Shown one piece after another: positions 10,555 to 22,199 of a stretch of 64,000 nt of DNA (positions are counted from its first letter, which is position 1; each line of letters starts with the position of its first letter). This DNA comes from Pinus tabuliformis (taxonomy: Eukaryota > Streptophyta > Pinopsida > Pinales > Pinaceae). The stretch is taken from positions 731,574,300 to 731,638,299 of the forward strand of contig CM062812.1 of NCBI GenBank assembly GCA_031772625.1, read 5' to 3'. Position numbers and translations under genes: made by a program. The notes beneath the pieces were generated by a model. It was given only the letters and a program-made list of their open reading frames with translations, was not told the DNA's origin and ran no database searches.

Positions 10555-11493
10555 TCAAAATACTGTTAAATCAAGGAATCTACCTCTTTTATACAACATT
10601 TCGTCCCAGGCTTTTGTGTAAATCCTGCGGACAATCATCGATTTCCCTAGTACAATCTGGTACTGTACTTTAGTTAATACAAGCCACTCCATATGTTCTC
10701 TCATATATTCTTCTAGGGAATTATTATAGGGAGATGACCTGTAGGTCGTCCATTCTCTTTCTGTCATTTCTTTGACAGTATTGTAAGCAGGATGCATACA
10801 TTCTGTATTTTGATGATTACATATATTACAATGGGTCTTACAATATTTTTCATGCCATACTGGGTCCATTGCAGTCCTACTTACACCATAATCAGTCCAC
10901 CAGTCTCTGAACCACTTACATTGTTGATATCCTTGATAATGGCCAATGGTACTGAATTTTAATTTGGTGTAGTGGGTTCCTACCTTATCATTGACATTCA
11001 GGAAATCCCACCAGAGCTGCTTGTATTCTGCAAAATTGTACACCGTGTCTGGAAAAATGATCTTGGGATCATTTCTTGGCCATCTAGTAGCAGGTTGTGT
11101 TTTGATATGTCCTGGCTCATTCCAGAGATCTCTTGTCCTGTATATGCAGACATATCTTTCATGAATTCCTGTGTTGGGTCCACCATGGTACCAAATAGTG
11201 GCAATGTCATGAAAATTTTGCTCCAATGCCCGTTGTGCAATGTCAGCATCTCGTCTTGCTTTGTCATATATCATATCATGAATCCACTTGCCTCCTTTAG
11301 GGTACACTTTTCTTTCTGGGACAAAGTGTTGAATGTCAGTATGAGGCTGCAAGTTGGCGTCCAAGACTTTTGTGTTTCTCAGCTGCCAAGTGGGTCTCCA
11401 GTTTCTCTTATAGGTCTCCCAGTCTTGGTCGTCTGGGATAGTCCTTAAGACTTCTTGTTTCTGGTGCTGGTCCCACTCAGTGATGATCATCAT
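10555..11493 (-). CDS. ORF C: unrecognised tryptophan-rich protein, 312 aa
   Basis: I do not recognise this protein. It is the longest uninterrupted frame in the window outside known transposon genes. It is rich in Trp, Tyr, His and Met (DWETYKRNWRPTWQL, QCKWFRDWWTDYG). A compact Cys/His cluster, CKTHCNICNHQNTEC, near residue 220 could bind zinc. No signal peptide or membrane segment is visible. The first ATG (11491-11493) gives MMIITEWDQ. The frame is open about 19 codons further upstream to a TAA at 11551-11553, with protein-like sequence (REYIEPRDHV), so an upstream or fused start is possible. It follows ORFs A and B on the same strand. A viral or retroelement capsid-type protein is one guess; the lack of RT nearby leaves that open. 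Confidence 0.5.
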   Translation of the reverse strand: MMIITEWDQHQKQEVLRTIPDDQDWETYKRNWRPTWQLRNTKVLDANLQPHTDIQHFVPERKVYPKGGKWIHDMIYDKARRDADIAQRALEQNFHDIATIWYHGGPNTGIHERYVCIYRTRDLWNEPGHIKTQPATRWPRNDPKIIFPDTVYNFAEYKQLWWDFLNVNDKVGTHYTKLKFSTIGHYQGYQQCKWFRDWWTDYGVSRTAMDPVWHEKYCKTHCNICNHQNTECMHPAYNTVKEMTEREWTTYRSSPYNNSLEEYMREHMEWLVLTKVQYQIVLGKSMIVRRIYTKAWDEMLYKRGRFLDLTVF

Positions 11494-11574
11494 GACATGA
11501 TCTCTTGGTTCAATGTATTCTCTGCTTAAAAAATTAGTGAGATTATTGTCTTAACGAATCATACTAGATTCAAA

Positions 11575-12150
11575 CTATACATTATTTAAACATTTATTCA
11601 CATCATTAATTGATACTTGAACAGTATCAATTTGTTCCTTGACTTCTACAGATTTTGCAACATTCATTTCTAAGCCTTTTACTGCAGTATTTGTCCAGTT
11701 CAGCTGTTCACTAGCTTTTTGTATCTGGCCATCAATGCCTAAAGCATTGTCATCTTTCTGGATCAAAGGGATAGCTTTGGCTACATTTTGATTTTCTCCT
11801 ATGACAATTCCTTTGTAAGGAGGAAAGGTCATAGGGGTTTCAACTTTAGATCCATCTAGTGCAGTCCAAGCATGTTTGCTTGCTGAAGTGCTAGTAGAAC
11901 CAGTAAAAACATTTAATGGAGCAATATTATCTTTCCATGAATAGAAAGATATCCAAGTGTTATTCATCTCCATATAATGTTTCCAATCTTCAGCAAACTG
12001 TTTCTTCTCTATGGGTGTATAATTTTGATCAAACTCATCAGCCTGAGGATTAGTGTATAGATCCCAATTTAACATAGCTTTCATCCATTGGGCACTAATC
12101 TTGGATTTCAAGCATCCATCCATAAGAGAGAAAAATTTATGTATCTCCAT
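11575..12150 (-). CDS. ORF B: unrecognised protein, 191 aa, possible C-terminal coiled coil
   Basis: The ATG overlaps the stop of ORF A in the sequence TAATG. The frame is open upstream to about 12211, encoding WPDSRFRPIPSDCKKSAV before the first Met, which looks as protein-like as the rest. So ORFs A and B may once have been one product joined by a frameshift or by splicing. Residues 1-60 are Trp- and Met-rich (SAQWMKAMLNWDLY, FAEDWKHYME). The C-terminal third (KASEQLNWTNTAVKGLEMNV, VEVKEQIDTVQVSINDVN) has coiled-coil-like heptad spacing. Ends in a TAG 82 bp before the ATG of ORF C. No family recognised. Confidence 0.45.
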   Translation of the reverse strand: MEIHKFFSLMDGCLKSKISAQWMKAMLNWDLYTNPQADEFDQNYTPIEKKQFAEDWKHYMEMNNTWISFYSWKDNIAPLNVFTGSTSTSASKHAWTALDGSKVETPMTFPPYKGIVIGENQNVAKAIPLIQKDDNALGIDGQIQKASEQLNWTNTAVKGLEMNVAKSVEVKEQIDTVQVSINDVNKCLNNV

Positions 12151-12485
12151 TACTGCAGACTTTTTACAGTCAGAAGGAATAGGGCGAAATCTGGAATCAG
12201 GCCATGTGCTTGCTCAAGGTATCCCAATCCATATTTGGGCTTGGCTGGTCTCATTGAACACATCATTTCAGTCATCCTTGGATGTTCTCCTTCTACAGTA
12301 ACAATTTCATGCATCATGAGCACATGATCAGCGTCCGGTTCATGCGAGAAAGGGATGTCTGAGCATTTGGGATTTGGGCATGAATTTACAGAGACAAGGA
12401 CTTCTATCACAATAAAGTCCATTTTAAATAAATATTCGGCCCATGCTATACGTATGGTATAAATGTTGGGCCTATGTTTGGTCAA
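12150..12485 (-). CDS. ORF A: unrecognised protein, 111 aa
   Basis: First of three consecutive minus-strand frames. It has a CPNPKC pair near residue 35 that could be half of a zinc site, then a His/Met-rich centre (DADHVLMMHEIVTV). Its last 25 codons overlap the open part of the ORF B frame, and the ORF B version of that stretch looks more protein-like. The true product may therefore leave this frame near GYLEQAHG. Function unknown. Upstream on the minus strand (12486 onward) is AT-rich with no recognisable promoter. Confidence 0.35.
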   Translation of the reverse strand: MTKHRPNIYTIRIAWAEYLFKMDFIVIEVLVSVNSCPNPKCSDIPFSHEPDADHVLMMHEIVTVEGEHPRMTEMMCSMRPAKPKYGLGYLEQAHGLIPDFALFLLTVKSLQ

Positions 12486-13884
12486 TTAAAGAAGAGTCTA
12501 AGTATTCAAGACATGATTTAAAGGTAAAGGTAATATTTATAAGGTATATGTTTTATGAGTATTGTTTATATAATGAGAGATGTTTTATGGATTTTTCATA
12601 AGAAGTATAGGTTAATGAGTTAATTTTAAATATTTAAAAAATAAATCGTTAAATTAAAATTTATGGAGTAAAATAAAGTAACTTAGAACATTATTAAAAA
12701 TGATAGAATCTACTCCAAAATCATATTTATAAAGGAATTTCTTTTTCTAGGTATAGTATATATGTCTCATTTAAAAGTTTAGTGCGTTGACAATAAGTTT
12801 TTTATTTAGGAATAAAAACAGTTATTTCTAAGTCATATTAATTATAAACCATGATTGAGAATAAGTATATAATTTTGAAAAAAATACTTGGTGGTTGGAG
12901 ATTTCATTTTTTTATCCATCCAATGTTTCGAATGATCACTTCATCTATCATCGGGAAACACATTCGAAATGAATATATGTGGAAGTCTTTAATCAATTAA
13001 ATACCCTTTCCAAATTAGTATGTTGAGAATAATTTTTTTTATTTAGGATTAAAAGAGTTACTTCTGAGCCACATTAACCATGAAAAATGACTTAGAATAA
13101 GGCGTATAATCTAGAAGGAATATAAAATTTGTGTCATTCAAATAAGAACCACTATTCACTTAAGACATGGCTTAGGTTATAACATATTGGTTTTGTTAAA
13201 AAGGTTTATTTCTAAAAAGCATGGATTAGGAACAAATTAATAATGTATGAAACAGTTTTTTAAATTAAAATTTTTAATTAATAATTAAGATATATTTGTT
13301 ACACATAATTTTAGTTAAATTTCTAGGCTTTTATATATTCATTTCCTTAAACTAGGTCACTTCCTTAAACTAGGTTACAATTTAGAAATTTGAATATTAG
13401 ATCTCTCAATTTTTACAAAATTCACATTACTTTGATTACCAATTAAACATTACTCAAAAACAAAATAAATTTTTTATTTAAAAAAATATAAATTTATTTA
13501 ATATTTTTAAAATTAATTAGAAATAATAATTAATTTATAATTATTTTAATATTATCTATAAATTCAATTTATTTTTCTATTAATTATAATTATTTTATTT
13601 TGATTTAAATTAAATTATTTAATATTTATCATGTATGGATGGGATTAAATGAGTTCATTTTAAAACTGATCGCAAGAATAATCATTATTTTTCCAATCAA
13701 TTTTTTTTGAAGTGGTATATTAAATTTATAAAGAATGTATTTTTATAATAACATTATTATTAATTAAATTTATTATAAATAATTATATTATAAAATTTAT
13801 TTTTATAATAATTTCAAGCATTATTAGTAAATAAATTCATTGTAAATAAATATATTGTCATAATAGTTTTAAACTTTATCATTA

Positions 13885-13938
<54 letters not shown>

Positions 13939-15256
13939 AATATTTAATTTTTTGTTCTACCCATTAAAACTGGAAGTCAAATGTACTTTTTTTGAAATAT
14001 ATTTTTTTCTCCATCCATATTATATACCTTTCAAAATGTTGAAATGTTTTTCATTCAATTACACCATTGTTTGATCTCCATGCACAATGTCTTAAAAAAC
14101 ATTTATACAAAAAAACAAGCACAATGACATAGCCACCACATATATTTTGTTCTTATTATCATAATTTTAGATTTATATGAAATATTATATAAAATCGAAT
14201 GTGCTTAACTTTTCTAGGTACAATTATTTATTTGTGGATCGAGCATATATAAATATTTTCACCGTAATTATGATGACAAACATTAAATCTATACATTATG
14301 AATTGATAGAATTAATATAATTTTATGCATGTGTACATGTTAATTGGATAGATTTTATATGTGCTTCTGAGTAGAAAAGAAGGAAGGGTTGCATGCAGTG
14401 GTAGTCCCTGTCGAGTTAAGGAAGCAAAAATAGTTTGATCTATAGAAAACATCCACTGGGAAAAAGAGCACAACAATGAAGACCTTCAATATTGAAAAGT
14501 TTGGTTAACTAATTTCAAAAAATATGTTCAAGAATCAACACCTACTTATCTCACATCAGAATCTGATTTTAGATGCAATTCTAGATGATAGTCTCCAATA
14601 ATCAGATTTCCCTAGTTGGAGGGCACATCCATCATACTAACTCGGTAAAGGTAGTGCTAACTGACTCCACATGTCCTTAACTCATGACAAGCGAGATAGG
14701 ATTTAATGGGAGCAGACCCAGAATGTCGCAAGAAGATAAATGTTAGCTCAGATATAGACAACCCTCCCTATCCATGACGAGAACCATACAAAGATCCGTA
14801 TATAGATTGAGATCCATTTTACACTTTTAGTGATGTGAGGTGTAGAGCTTGTTCATGTCCCAGATCAATATGATGCATAACTAGTATGAAAGTTAGTAAT
14901 TTTGAAAGTTGCACGAGCAGTTAGACGTCTAGCATAAAATTCTCCTATCGATCTTTAGTCAAAGCATAAGTGGGTAGGATTCTGGATGTATAGGTCTGAG
15001 ATGTTACCTAGGCCTCCGTTGTTGTCATTCTGTACTGATCTCTCAAGCTAAGGGCAATTTCTCTTTTGATTTATTTGATGATTATTATGGCTAATGATGA
15101 TTTTTGGTAGCATGGTGTAAGTAAGAAGGTCATAATTTCTATTCCATAATGAGCGGATGCACCCATGTTTGTGGGTGTAGTTGGAGTAAACGAAGGATAA
15201 TATAAATCTAAAATTTCTGTTGTTTCAAATGCAAACTGCACAACTAATTACCTTGC
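12486..15256. other. Non-coding AT-rich stretch
   Basis: Very AT-rich, particularly 12500-14340, with a TA run at 13888-13931. No reading frame with recognisable domains, no repeats long enough to define an element, and no RNA gene seen. Confidence 0.6.
13888..13931. repeat. (TA)22 microsatellite
   Basis: Uninterrupted TA run within AT-rich non-coding DNA. Confidence 0.9.
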
Positions 15257-16769
15257 TGATATGAATTGGATCCTAAAACACTCTCTAAGTTTCCATGAAC
15301 TCTGTAAAATTCATGCCAAAGTTTCAAAGTCTTACAAAGAATGATCTTATCAGAAATATCCTCGAAATAGTTGTAATTTGTGAACAGCACGGAGCAACAA
15401 GGACCCTCAGTCAAGCGCGTAGACCATTGGCCCATGGTAACGCGCGTTGTCACGAATTGGAAAAACGGGAGGGATTTTTGAGAAATGAGGGTGGTTTCTG
15501 ATATGCGATTAGCAACAAACCCCTATCGCTAATTGCATATCGCCAGGAAAACCCCTCAAAGAAGGAAAAGCCTCGAGTGACTCAGACTCGAAAAGTTATA
15601 AAACATAATGGATATCACGTTGATTTCGTCAGAGGCAGGGTCCCACAAAACCGGCAGGATATTGAAAGGGCTTCGAGGCAGTAAGTGGTTTCAACCAAGT
15701 CCTGCCCGATGCCACACAACAAGTGACAGGCACCCAGTGGAAGAGAGAGAAAACCGCTCACATCGGACGGGTAAACGTTGTATTACTTACCTGCATGATA
15801 TGAACGATGACCATAGGATCTCAAGGCTCTAGATCGATGACGGAGACGCAATCCGATGGATGACCAGATTTGACGAGGTAAACAGGTAGAGTTGTATAAG
15901 ATTTGAAGTCCAACGTGGACGATGTGTTGGCAGAAGATTCAGTTTCGTGGGCACTCTTGGAGCAAACAGAAATAACGATCGTTCAAACATGTCTGAGAGA
16001 GCTGACACCCTCATCCGTTACGGAATAGGTGGCCACCTCCTTGTGAGGCATTATACAGTGATGATGACACAGAACAAAGGAATTCAAACAGACAGAGGTA
16101 GGAGAACCAGAAAGCCGGGAATAAAAAACGAACAGTTAGAAAGCAGATTAGCTTTAAAGCCACAAACTAACAGAGAAAGTGGGGGAAGCGAGTTATTCAG
16201 AGTTAGTTAGAGGCAGAAAGCTGAGAGCAAAGAGAAGAAGCCGAGCTGACCTACAGAGGCAAAGGTAGCATCGATCCAAACAGAGACAAAGAGAGTCAAA
16301 GAGTCTGTGTGCTCTAGAGAAGGCTTGAGAGGTTTAAGCGAACTCCTCTGTATATGCCTATCATGTGTGAGTCTCAAATTGGGCTCATACTACGGTGACC
16401 AAAAGGTCGAGTTTCAGTAAGGAGAATCTGTGTACTCCAGAGACTTGGAGGATCCAAGTACAGTCCTACTGAATTGTATATGCTGTGTGAGACTCAAATT
16501 GAGCTTACTGTTGTAAAAAATTTGCTTTTGAAAACATAATAGAGAGGCCACCACTGAAGGCTGGACCGAGAGACGTAGCCCAGGATTGTTGGGTGAACTC
16601 CTTATTAAACTTGTTGTGTTTACATGTTTGCCTGTTATATTTTCTCTAACTGCTTCAGTGCTTGTGTATTTTGCAATCTTATCGATCTGTTGCATAAAAT
16701 AACATGGGCACATCCATGCACATGAGTTTGTAATACCTTAATTGTTTGTATTAGATCAATTTCAGATCA
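15257..16769 (+). repeat. E3 5' LTR
   Basis: 1513 bp, starting TGATATG and ending CAGATCA. A TATA-like GTTATAAAAC lies at 15595-15604 and is kept in the partner LTR. Relative to the 3' LTR it carries extra sequence near 15527-15560 and near 16570-16610, so the 3' LTR has lost about 30 and 40 bp or this one has gained them. Confidence 0.92.
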
Positions 16770-16771
16770 AG

Positions 16772-16783
16772 TGGTATCAGAGC
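16772..16783 (+). other. E3 primer binding site
   Basis: TGGTATCAGAGC, the exact complement of the 3' end of plant initiator Met-tRNA, two bases after the 5' LTR. Confidence 0.93.
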
Positions 16784-16869
16784 TCTAGGTTACTAAGGTT
16801 AGACAAGCTTGTGCTGGATTCTTTTGTTGAATAGTAACTAGATCAAAGCTTAAATTAGGAGAAGGAGAG

Positions 16870-17976
16870 TTGGTCGAAGCTAACCTAGAAATTGGAAGAG
16901 TCATTCCTAAGAGGAAAATGTCAGAAGAAAGTCCCTTGGAATCAGACTCCCAGTTCATGGACAGTTTCATGACCATGAGAGCCATGGTTGAAGAAATGTA
17001 TAGGGAATTTAAGAAAGGTAGAGGTGAAGAGTCATCAACCTCCAAACAAGATAAAGGAGTAGAAGAACATCTTCTAGTTGCCCGCCCAAAAGGCAAAGGA
17101 AAAGAAGATAAGCCCACTCCACCATCTCCCCCATCATCACCTTCATCATCATCTTCTTCACACAAAGAAAGCCCTGAAAAGAAAGAGAAGAAATCTTCTT
17201 TGATTAAATTAGATGTGAAATTTGATTTGCCAATTTATGATGAAGAATTAAATGTAGAAAATCTAGATAATTGGATTAGACAAATTGATGTATATTGTAG
17301 AGTGCAGAACATCGATTTAGAAAAGAGAAAGATTCACCTAGCTAGCCTACACCTTGGAGGCACCACTCTAGTATGGCAGGAAGGCAGGACACAAGCTGAT
17401 TCGAAGAAACATGGTAAAATTATTTCTACCTGGAATGAATTTGTTTCTGCAATTAAAAAGCAATTCTATCCATTTGCTTACATGCAGCAAGCTATGATGA
17501 CTTAGCAAACTCTTCGCCAATTGAAAGGGAAAAGTGTACAAAGTTACACCCAAGAATTTAGGAAAAGAGCTTTGATTCTAGGCATTTCTTTGGACTCACC
17601 TGAAACTTTGTTGAAGTATGTAGGTGGTCTACATAGTTATTTAAGACATACCGTTCTCATGTTTGATGCCACTAGCATAGATGAGGTATCTGTTCAAGCT
17701 TCACATCTAGAGGCTAGAGGCAAGAATGTGAATCCAGAAGTTGGGGGATCATCAAAACCCACTACAAATAAGAACAAGGAAAAGAGAAAACAGAAATGGA
17801 AAGAGAGGAAGGAAAATGTTGTACAAAAGACCAAACCTTCATGCACTCATTGCAAGAAGGATGGGCATGACGATGAACACAACTGGATTCTGCATCCGAA
17901 GCTGAAACCAAAGAAGTACGATGGAAAAAAGAAGAATATTTTTGCAGCTATTCAGAAGTATTTGGGGTCAAACTGA
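16870..17976 (+). pseudogene. E3 gag (one stop; zinc knuckle with its last Cys lost)
   Basis: The first ATG after the leader is at 16870. Residues 1-110 are charged and Ser/Pro/Lys-rich. The capsid-type domain follows (NWIRQIDVYCRV, LASLHLGGTTLVWQEG, STWNEFVSAIKKQFYP) and is interrupted by a TAG at 17503-17505. The same frame resumes with LRQLKGKSVQSYTQEFRK and LGISLDSPETLLKYVGGL. Near the C terminus the CX2CX4HX4C zinc knuckle reads CTHCKKDGHDDEHN, so the final Cys is Asn. Length with the stop read through is 368 codons, which is normal for gypsy gag. It would bind and package element RNA if intact. Confidence 0.88.
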
Positions 17977-17999
17977 GGGGATCAATTGTAGCCACAGGT

Positions 18000-20708
18000 A
18001 TATATGGTTGTCTACTTTAGAGAATGCAGAAATCAAGAAGCAGGTATAGGAGCTGCTCGAGAAAGGGTTCATAAGACCTAGCACATCACCTTGTGGGTCT
18101 CGAATTGTCTTGGTGAGAAAGAAAGATGGCTCATGGAGAATGTGCATTGATTACCGAGCACTGAATAAGATACTGATCAAAAATCATTATCCCCTTCCTC
18201 GCATAGATGATCTATTAGATCAGCTGAAAGAAGCTGTTTAATTTTCCAAGTTGGACTTGCATAGTGGCTACCATCAGGTCAGAGTTGCAGAGCAAGATGT
18301 ATGGAAGACTGCTTTCAAAACAAAACAGGGATCGTATGAGTGGTTAGTTATGCCTTTTGGCTTAACTAATGCTCCTGCTACTTTCATGAGAGTAATGAAT
18401 GATGTACTCAGGCCTTTTATTGATGATTTTGTCATTGTATATTTAGATGAAATTCTTATATTTAGTAAAACATGGGAAGAACATTTGAAGCATGTAAAGG
18501 AGACTCTAGATGTTTTGAAAATAGAAAATCTTTGTGTTAAGCTATCAAAATGTGAATTTGGAAAAACATCTTTGAATTATTTGGGTCATATTGGAGGGGG
18601 TGGTGAATTGAAGATAGATCCCTCTAAGGTTGCAGTCATTGTAAACTGGCCTAAACCCAAATCTGCTACAGATGTTAGAAGCTTCCTAGGAGCAGCACAA
18701 TATTGGAGAAAGTTTATTTCTAACTTTTCCTTGATTGCAGCTCCCTTACATGCTTTAACAAGATTGAACAAGGTGTTTCAGTGGGGAGGCAAACAGTAGA
18801 AATCCTTCGACACCTTAAAAGAAAAGATTAGTATAACACTAGTACTAGCACTGCTAGATCTTCAAAGACCCTTTGAGATTGAAATAGATGCCAGTGACTA
18901 TGCCATGGGAGCAGTGTTGATGCAGCATGGTAAACCCATATGTTATCATTCTGAGATATTTAATTTTGCGGTAGTTAATTATCCCACATATGATAAAGAA
19001 TTGTATGCATTAGTACAGAGTGTGAAAAAGTGGAAACATTATCTAATCGGCAAAGAGACAGTTATACATATTGATCATCAACCACTTCGACATTTACACT
19101 CACAAAATAAGTTGCAGCAATCAAGACACTATAGGTGGATGGGTTTTCTACAATAGTTTCATCTTGTCATTAGATATAAAAAGAGCATACACAATAAAGT
19201 TGCAGATATGTTGTCCAGACCAATCATAAATGCATCCACTATGCTTAAGCATAATTCAGTATTGCATGAAAGCTACATTGAACAATATGCTCAAGATATA
19301 GGTTTTAAATATGTATACACAAATTTAAGTCATGGCAAACAAGTAGAAGAATTGGATTATCATGTTAAGGACCAACTATTGTATCATTTGGGAAAGTTAT
19401 GCATTCCTCAAATAGAAAGAGTAAAGATAATTCGAGAAGCACACACTTCTCTAATATCGGGTCGCTTTGGTGTAAGTAAAACAGTTGCACAGCTGCAAAG
19501 ATTTTGTTATTGGCCACAAATGAGTGAGACAGTTTCTAGATATGTAAGAGGGTGTACTATGTGTGCTAAAAGCAAGCCCAACAATAGAAAACTAGGCTTG
19601 TACACTCCATTACTAGTTCCTTCTCATTCCTGGGAAAGTATTTCCATGGACTTTGTTGGGGGACTGCCTAAATCTAGAAAGGTCATGACTATTTATATGT
19701 TATTGTGGATAGGTTCAACAAAATGTGTATTTTATTACCTTGTAACAAACAAATTACAGCTGAACAAATAGCAAAGTTGTTCTTTCAACATGTATGGGTT
19801 CATTTTGGATTACCCACTTCCATTGTATCTGACTGAGATACCTGATTTGTAGGGAAATTTTGGTCGAGTCTGTGGGAATTGATGGACACCAGACTGAAGA
19901 AAAGCACATATTTTCATGTGCAAACAGATGACCAAAAAGAGGTGGTTAACAGGACAGTGATCCAGTTGCTCAGAGGCTATTGCAGCAAGCATCCCAAGCT
20001 TTGGGATGAACATCTGTGTTATGTGAAACATGCTTACATCTGAGCTAAACATTCTTCTACACAGAGATCTCCTTTTGAGACCTGTTTTGCTTTCATACCA
20101 AGTTCTCCCTTGGATTTTGTCTTTGGTAAAGACATAGCGGTTGACGGAAATAGTGATGTGGACAAGGCAACCAAGTTCATTGAACAAATCCAAGGGATTC
20201 ACCAGGCAGTACAGGAATAGCTGGAAAAGAGCCAAGCCAAGTACAAGGCAGGGCATGATAAGCTTCGGACTGAGCATAGTTTCCAAGTTGGTGATCAAGT
20301 TTGGCTATATATCAGCAAAGACAGAATGCAAGGTGAAGGGAAGAAGTTGAAGCCAATAAAGTATGGACCTTTCAAGATACTTGAGAAAATTGGTGAGAAT
20401 GCTTTTCACCTTGATTTGCCAGCTTACATGCACATCTATTCAGTAGTTAATGCAGAAAGCTTGAGACTGTTTGAACCTTCATTGATCAAAGATCCCAAAA
20501 AGCAGAGTTAATTTCCTTCTATTGATGATTTGTTACTCGAATATGTCAATGAGTTGTAGGAAGATACAGTTCTGGACAAGAAGGTGAGAACTACTCGTGG
20601 AGGGGATGTTGAGCACCTTAGGATCAGGCTTAAAGGTTCAAAACCAAGCAGTGCAAAATGGATAGAAATTGGGCAAGCGAGGAATCTATACCCTCACTTG
20701 ATTGATGC
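18000..20708 (+). pseudogene. E3 pol remnant: RT, RNase H, integrase, chromodomain-like; no protease
   Basis: Only about 20 codons separate the gag stop from RT sequence ([15 protein letters not shown]), so the retropepsin and start of pol are deleted. RT spans 18036-18800 ([36 protein letters not shown]). The catalytic motif reads YLDEILIF, with Glu replacing the second Asp. RNase H is at 18830-19220 (EIDASDYAMGAVL, TYDKELYALVQ, HIDHQPL). Integrase includes the HHCC region (EAHTSLISGRFG, CYWPQM, CTMC) and the core start SISMDFVGGLP, then frameshifts at about 19690. The rest (PTSIVSD, integrase C-terminus GDQVWLYI) runs in other frames. The tail 20570-20708 (VLDKKVRTTRGGD, YPHLIDA) is chromodomain-like. 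Multiple stops. Confidence 0.9.
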
Positions 20709-20758
20709 TTAAAAACCAACCTTTGGTGGTCCAAAAGTTTTTTTAAGTGGGAAGGCCG

Positions 20759-21745
20759 TGATCTGAATTGGATCCTAAAACACTCTCTAAGTTTCCATGA
20801 ACTTTGTAAAATTCATGCCAAAGTTTCAAAGTCTTACAAAGAACGAGCTTATCAGAAATATCCTCGAAATAGTTGTAATTTGTGAATAGCACGGAGCAAT
20901 GAGGACCGTCAGTCAAGTGCGTAGACCATTGGCCCATGGTAACGTGTGCTATCACAAATTGGATAAACGGAAGGTCATTTTGACAAACGGGGGTGGTTTT
21001 TGATATGCGATTAGCGACAAACCCCTGAGAGAAGGAAAAGCCTCGAGCAACCCGGACTCAAAAAGTTATAAAACATAACGGATATCACGCCGATTTTGTC
21101 AGAGGTAGGGTCCCACAAAACCGATAGGATATCAAAAGGGCTTTGATGCAGTAAGTGGTTTAAACCAAATCCCGCCCGATGCCACACAGCGAGTGACACG
21201 CGTTTGGCGGAAGAGAGAGAAAATTGCTCACATCGAACGGGTAAACATCGTGTTACTTACCCACCTGATATGAACGATGACCGTAGGATCTAGAGGCTCC
21301 AGATCGATGCGGAGACACAATCCGATGGATGACCGGATTCGATGAGGTAAACAGGTAGAGTTGTATAAGCTTTGAAGTCCGACGTGGACAATACGTTGGC
21401 AGAAGATTTGGTTTCGCGGGCACTCTTGGAGCAAATGGAAATAACGACCATTTAAACATGTCCAAGAGAGCTGACACCCTCATCCGTTACGGAATAAGTG
21501 GCCACCTCCCTGTGAGGTGTTATACAATGATGATGACGCAAAATAGAGGAATTCAAACGGATAGAGGTAGGAGAACCAGAAATCTGAGAAGCGGAAACGA
21601 ACAGTCAGAAAGCAGATTTCCTTTAAAGCCATAGACTCACAGAGAAAGCGGGGGAAGCGAATTAGTCAGAGTTAGTTAGACACAGAAAGCTGAGAGTAGA
21701 GAGAAGAAGCCGAGCTGACCTGCAGAGGCAAAGGCAACATTGAGC
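20759..21745 (+). repeat. E3 3' LTR, left part
   Basis: Begins TGATCTGAATTGGATCC after the purine-rich AAGTGGGAAGGCCG. It is about 90% identical to the 5' LTR and is cut at TGAGC (21741-21745), the copia target site. Confidence 0.92.
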
Positions 21746-22186
21746 TGTAGGTTTTAACCCCGTACAGAAATTACCGGCATACGAATTCTAAAACACAGAA
21801 AATAAACAGTGTGAGAGCATAACACATAAAACACATATACACAGAGATTTTCCCCTGGATCCCAAAACCAGGACTACTAGCTTGATTTTTCATTATGTTC
21901 CTTTTAATGTTACAATACATATTTATACATGCCGAAGCATACAAACCATCGCTTCCAATATTATGGGCTGAAAACCATTGCGTCCAATACCATGGACTGA
22001 AAACCATCGTGTCCAAAAAACATGTGCGAAAATCATGCACAAAACCATAGGTGGGTCCGCCCAACCTAACATAGGGTCCAAAACCAAAATTTTCCGTGGC
22101 GCTGCCCCAGACCCCATAAAGTGGGGTTATGGGTGCCCCTCAAACCCCTTGTTAACTATGTGGAAAGAATATAACACAACCCAACA
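21746..22186 (-). repeat. E4 3' LTR (441 bp)
   Basis: It contains tandem 29-bp units near 21950-22015 (CCATCGCTTCCAATA, CCATTGCGTCCAATA, CCATCGTGTCCAAAA). The length difference from the partner is therefore a repeat-number change. Confidence 0.93.
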
Positions 22187-22199
22187 TTCTCCCACTTGT

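Noticed and set aside
10972..11448. 158-codon plus-strand frame opposite ORF C
   Set aside because: It lies wholly within the longer 312-codon minus-strand frame, whose composition and neighbours fit coding better.
10555..12485. Naming ORFs A-C as an endogenous caulimovirid
   Set aside because: The TAATG overlap and size order are suggestive, but I see no movement protein, protease, RT or tRNA-primer motif, so the name would be unsupported.
16785..17165. 126-codon minus-strand frame opposite E3 gag
   Set aside because: Ser/Asp/Gly-rich complement of the Ser/Pro/Lys-rich gag N terminus; no other support.
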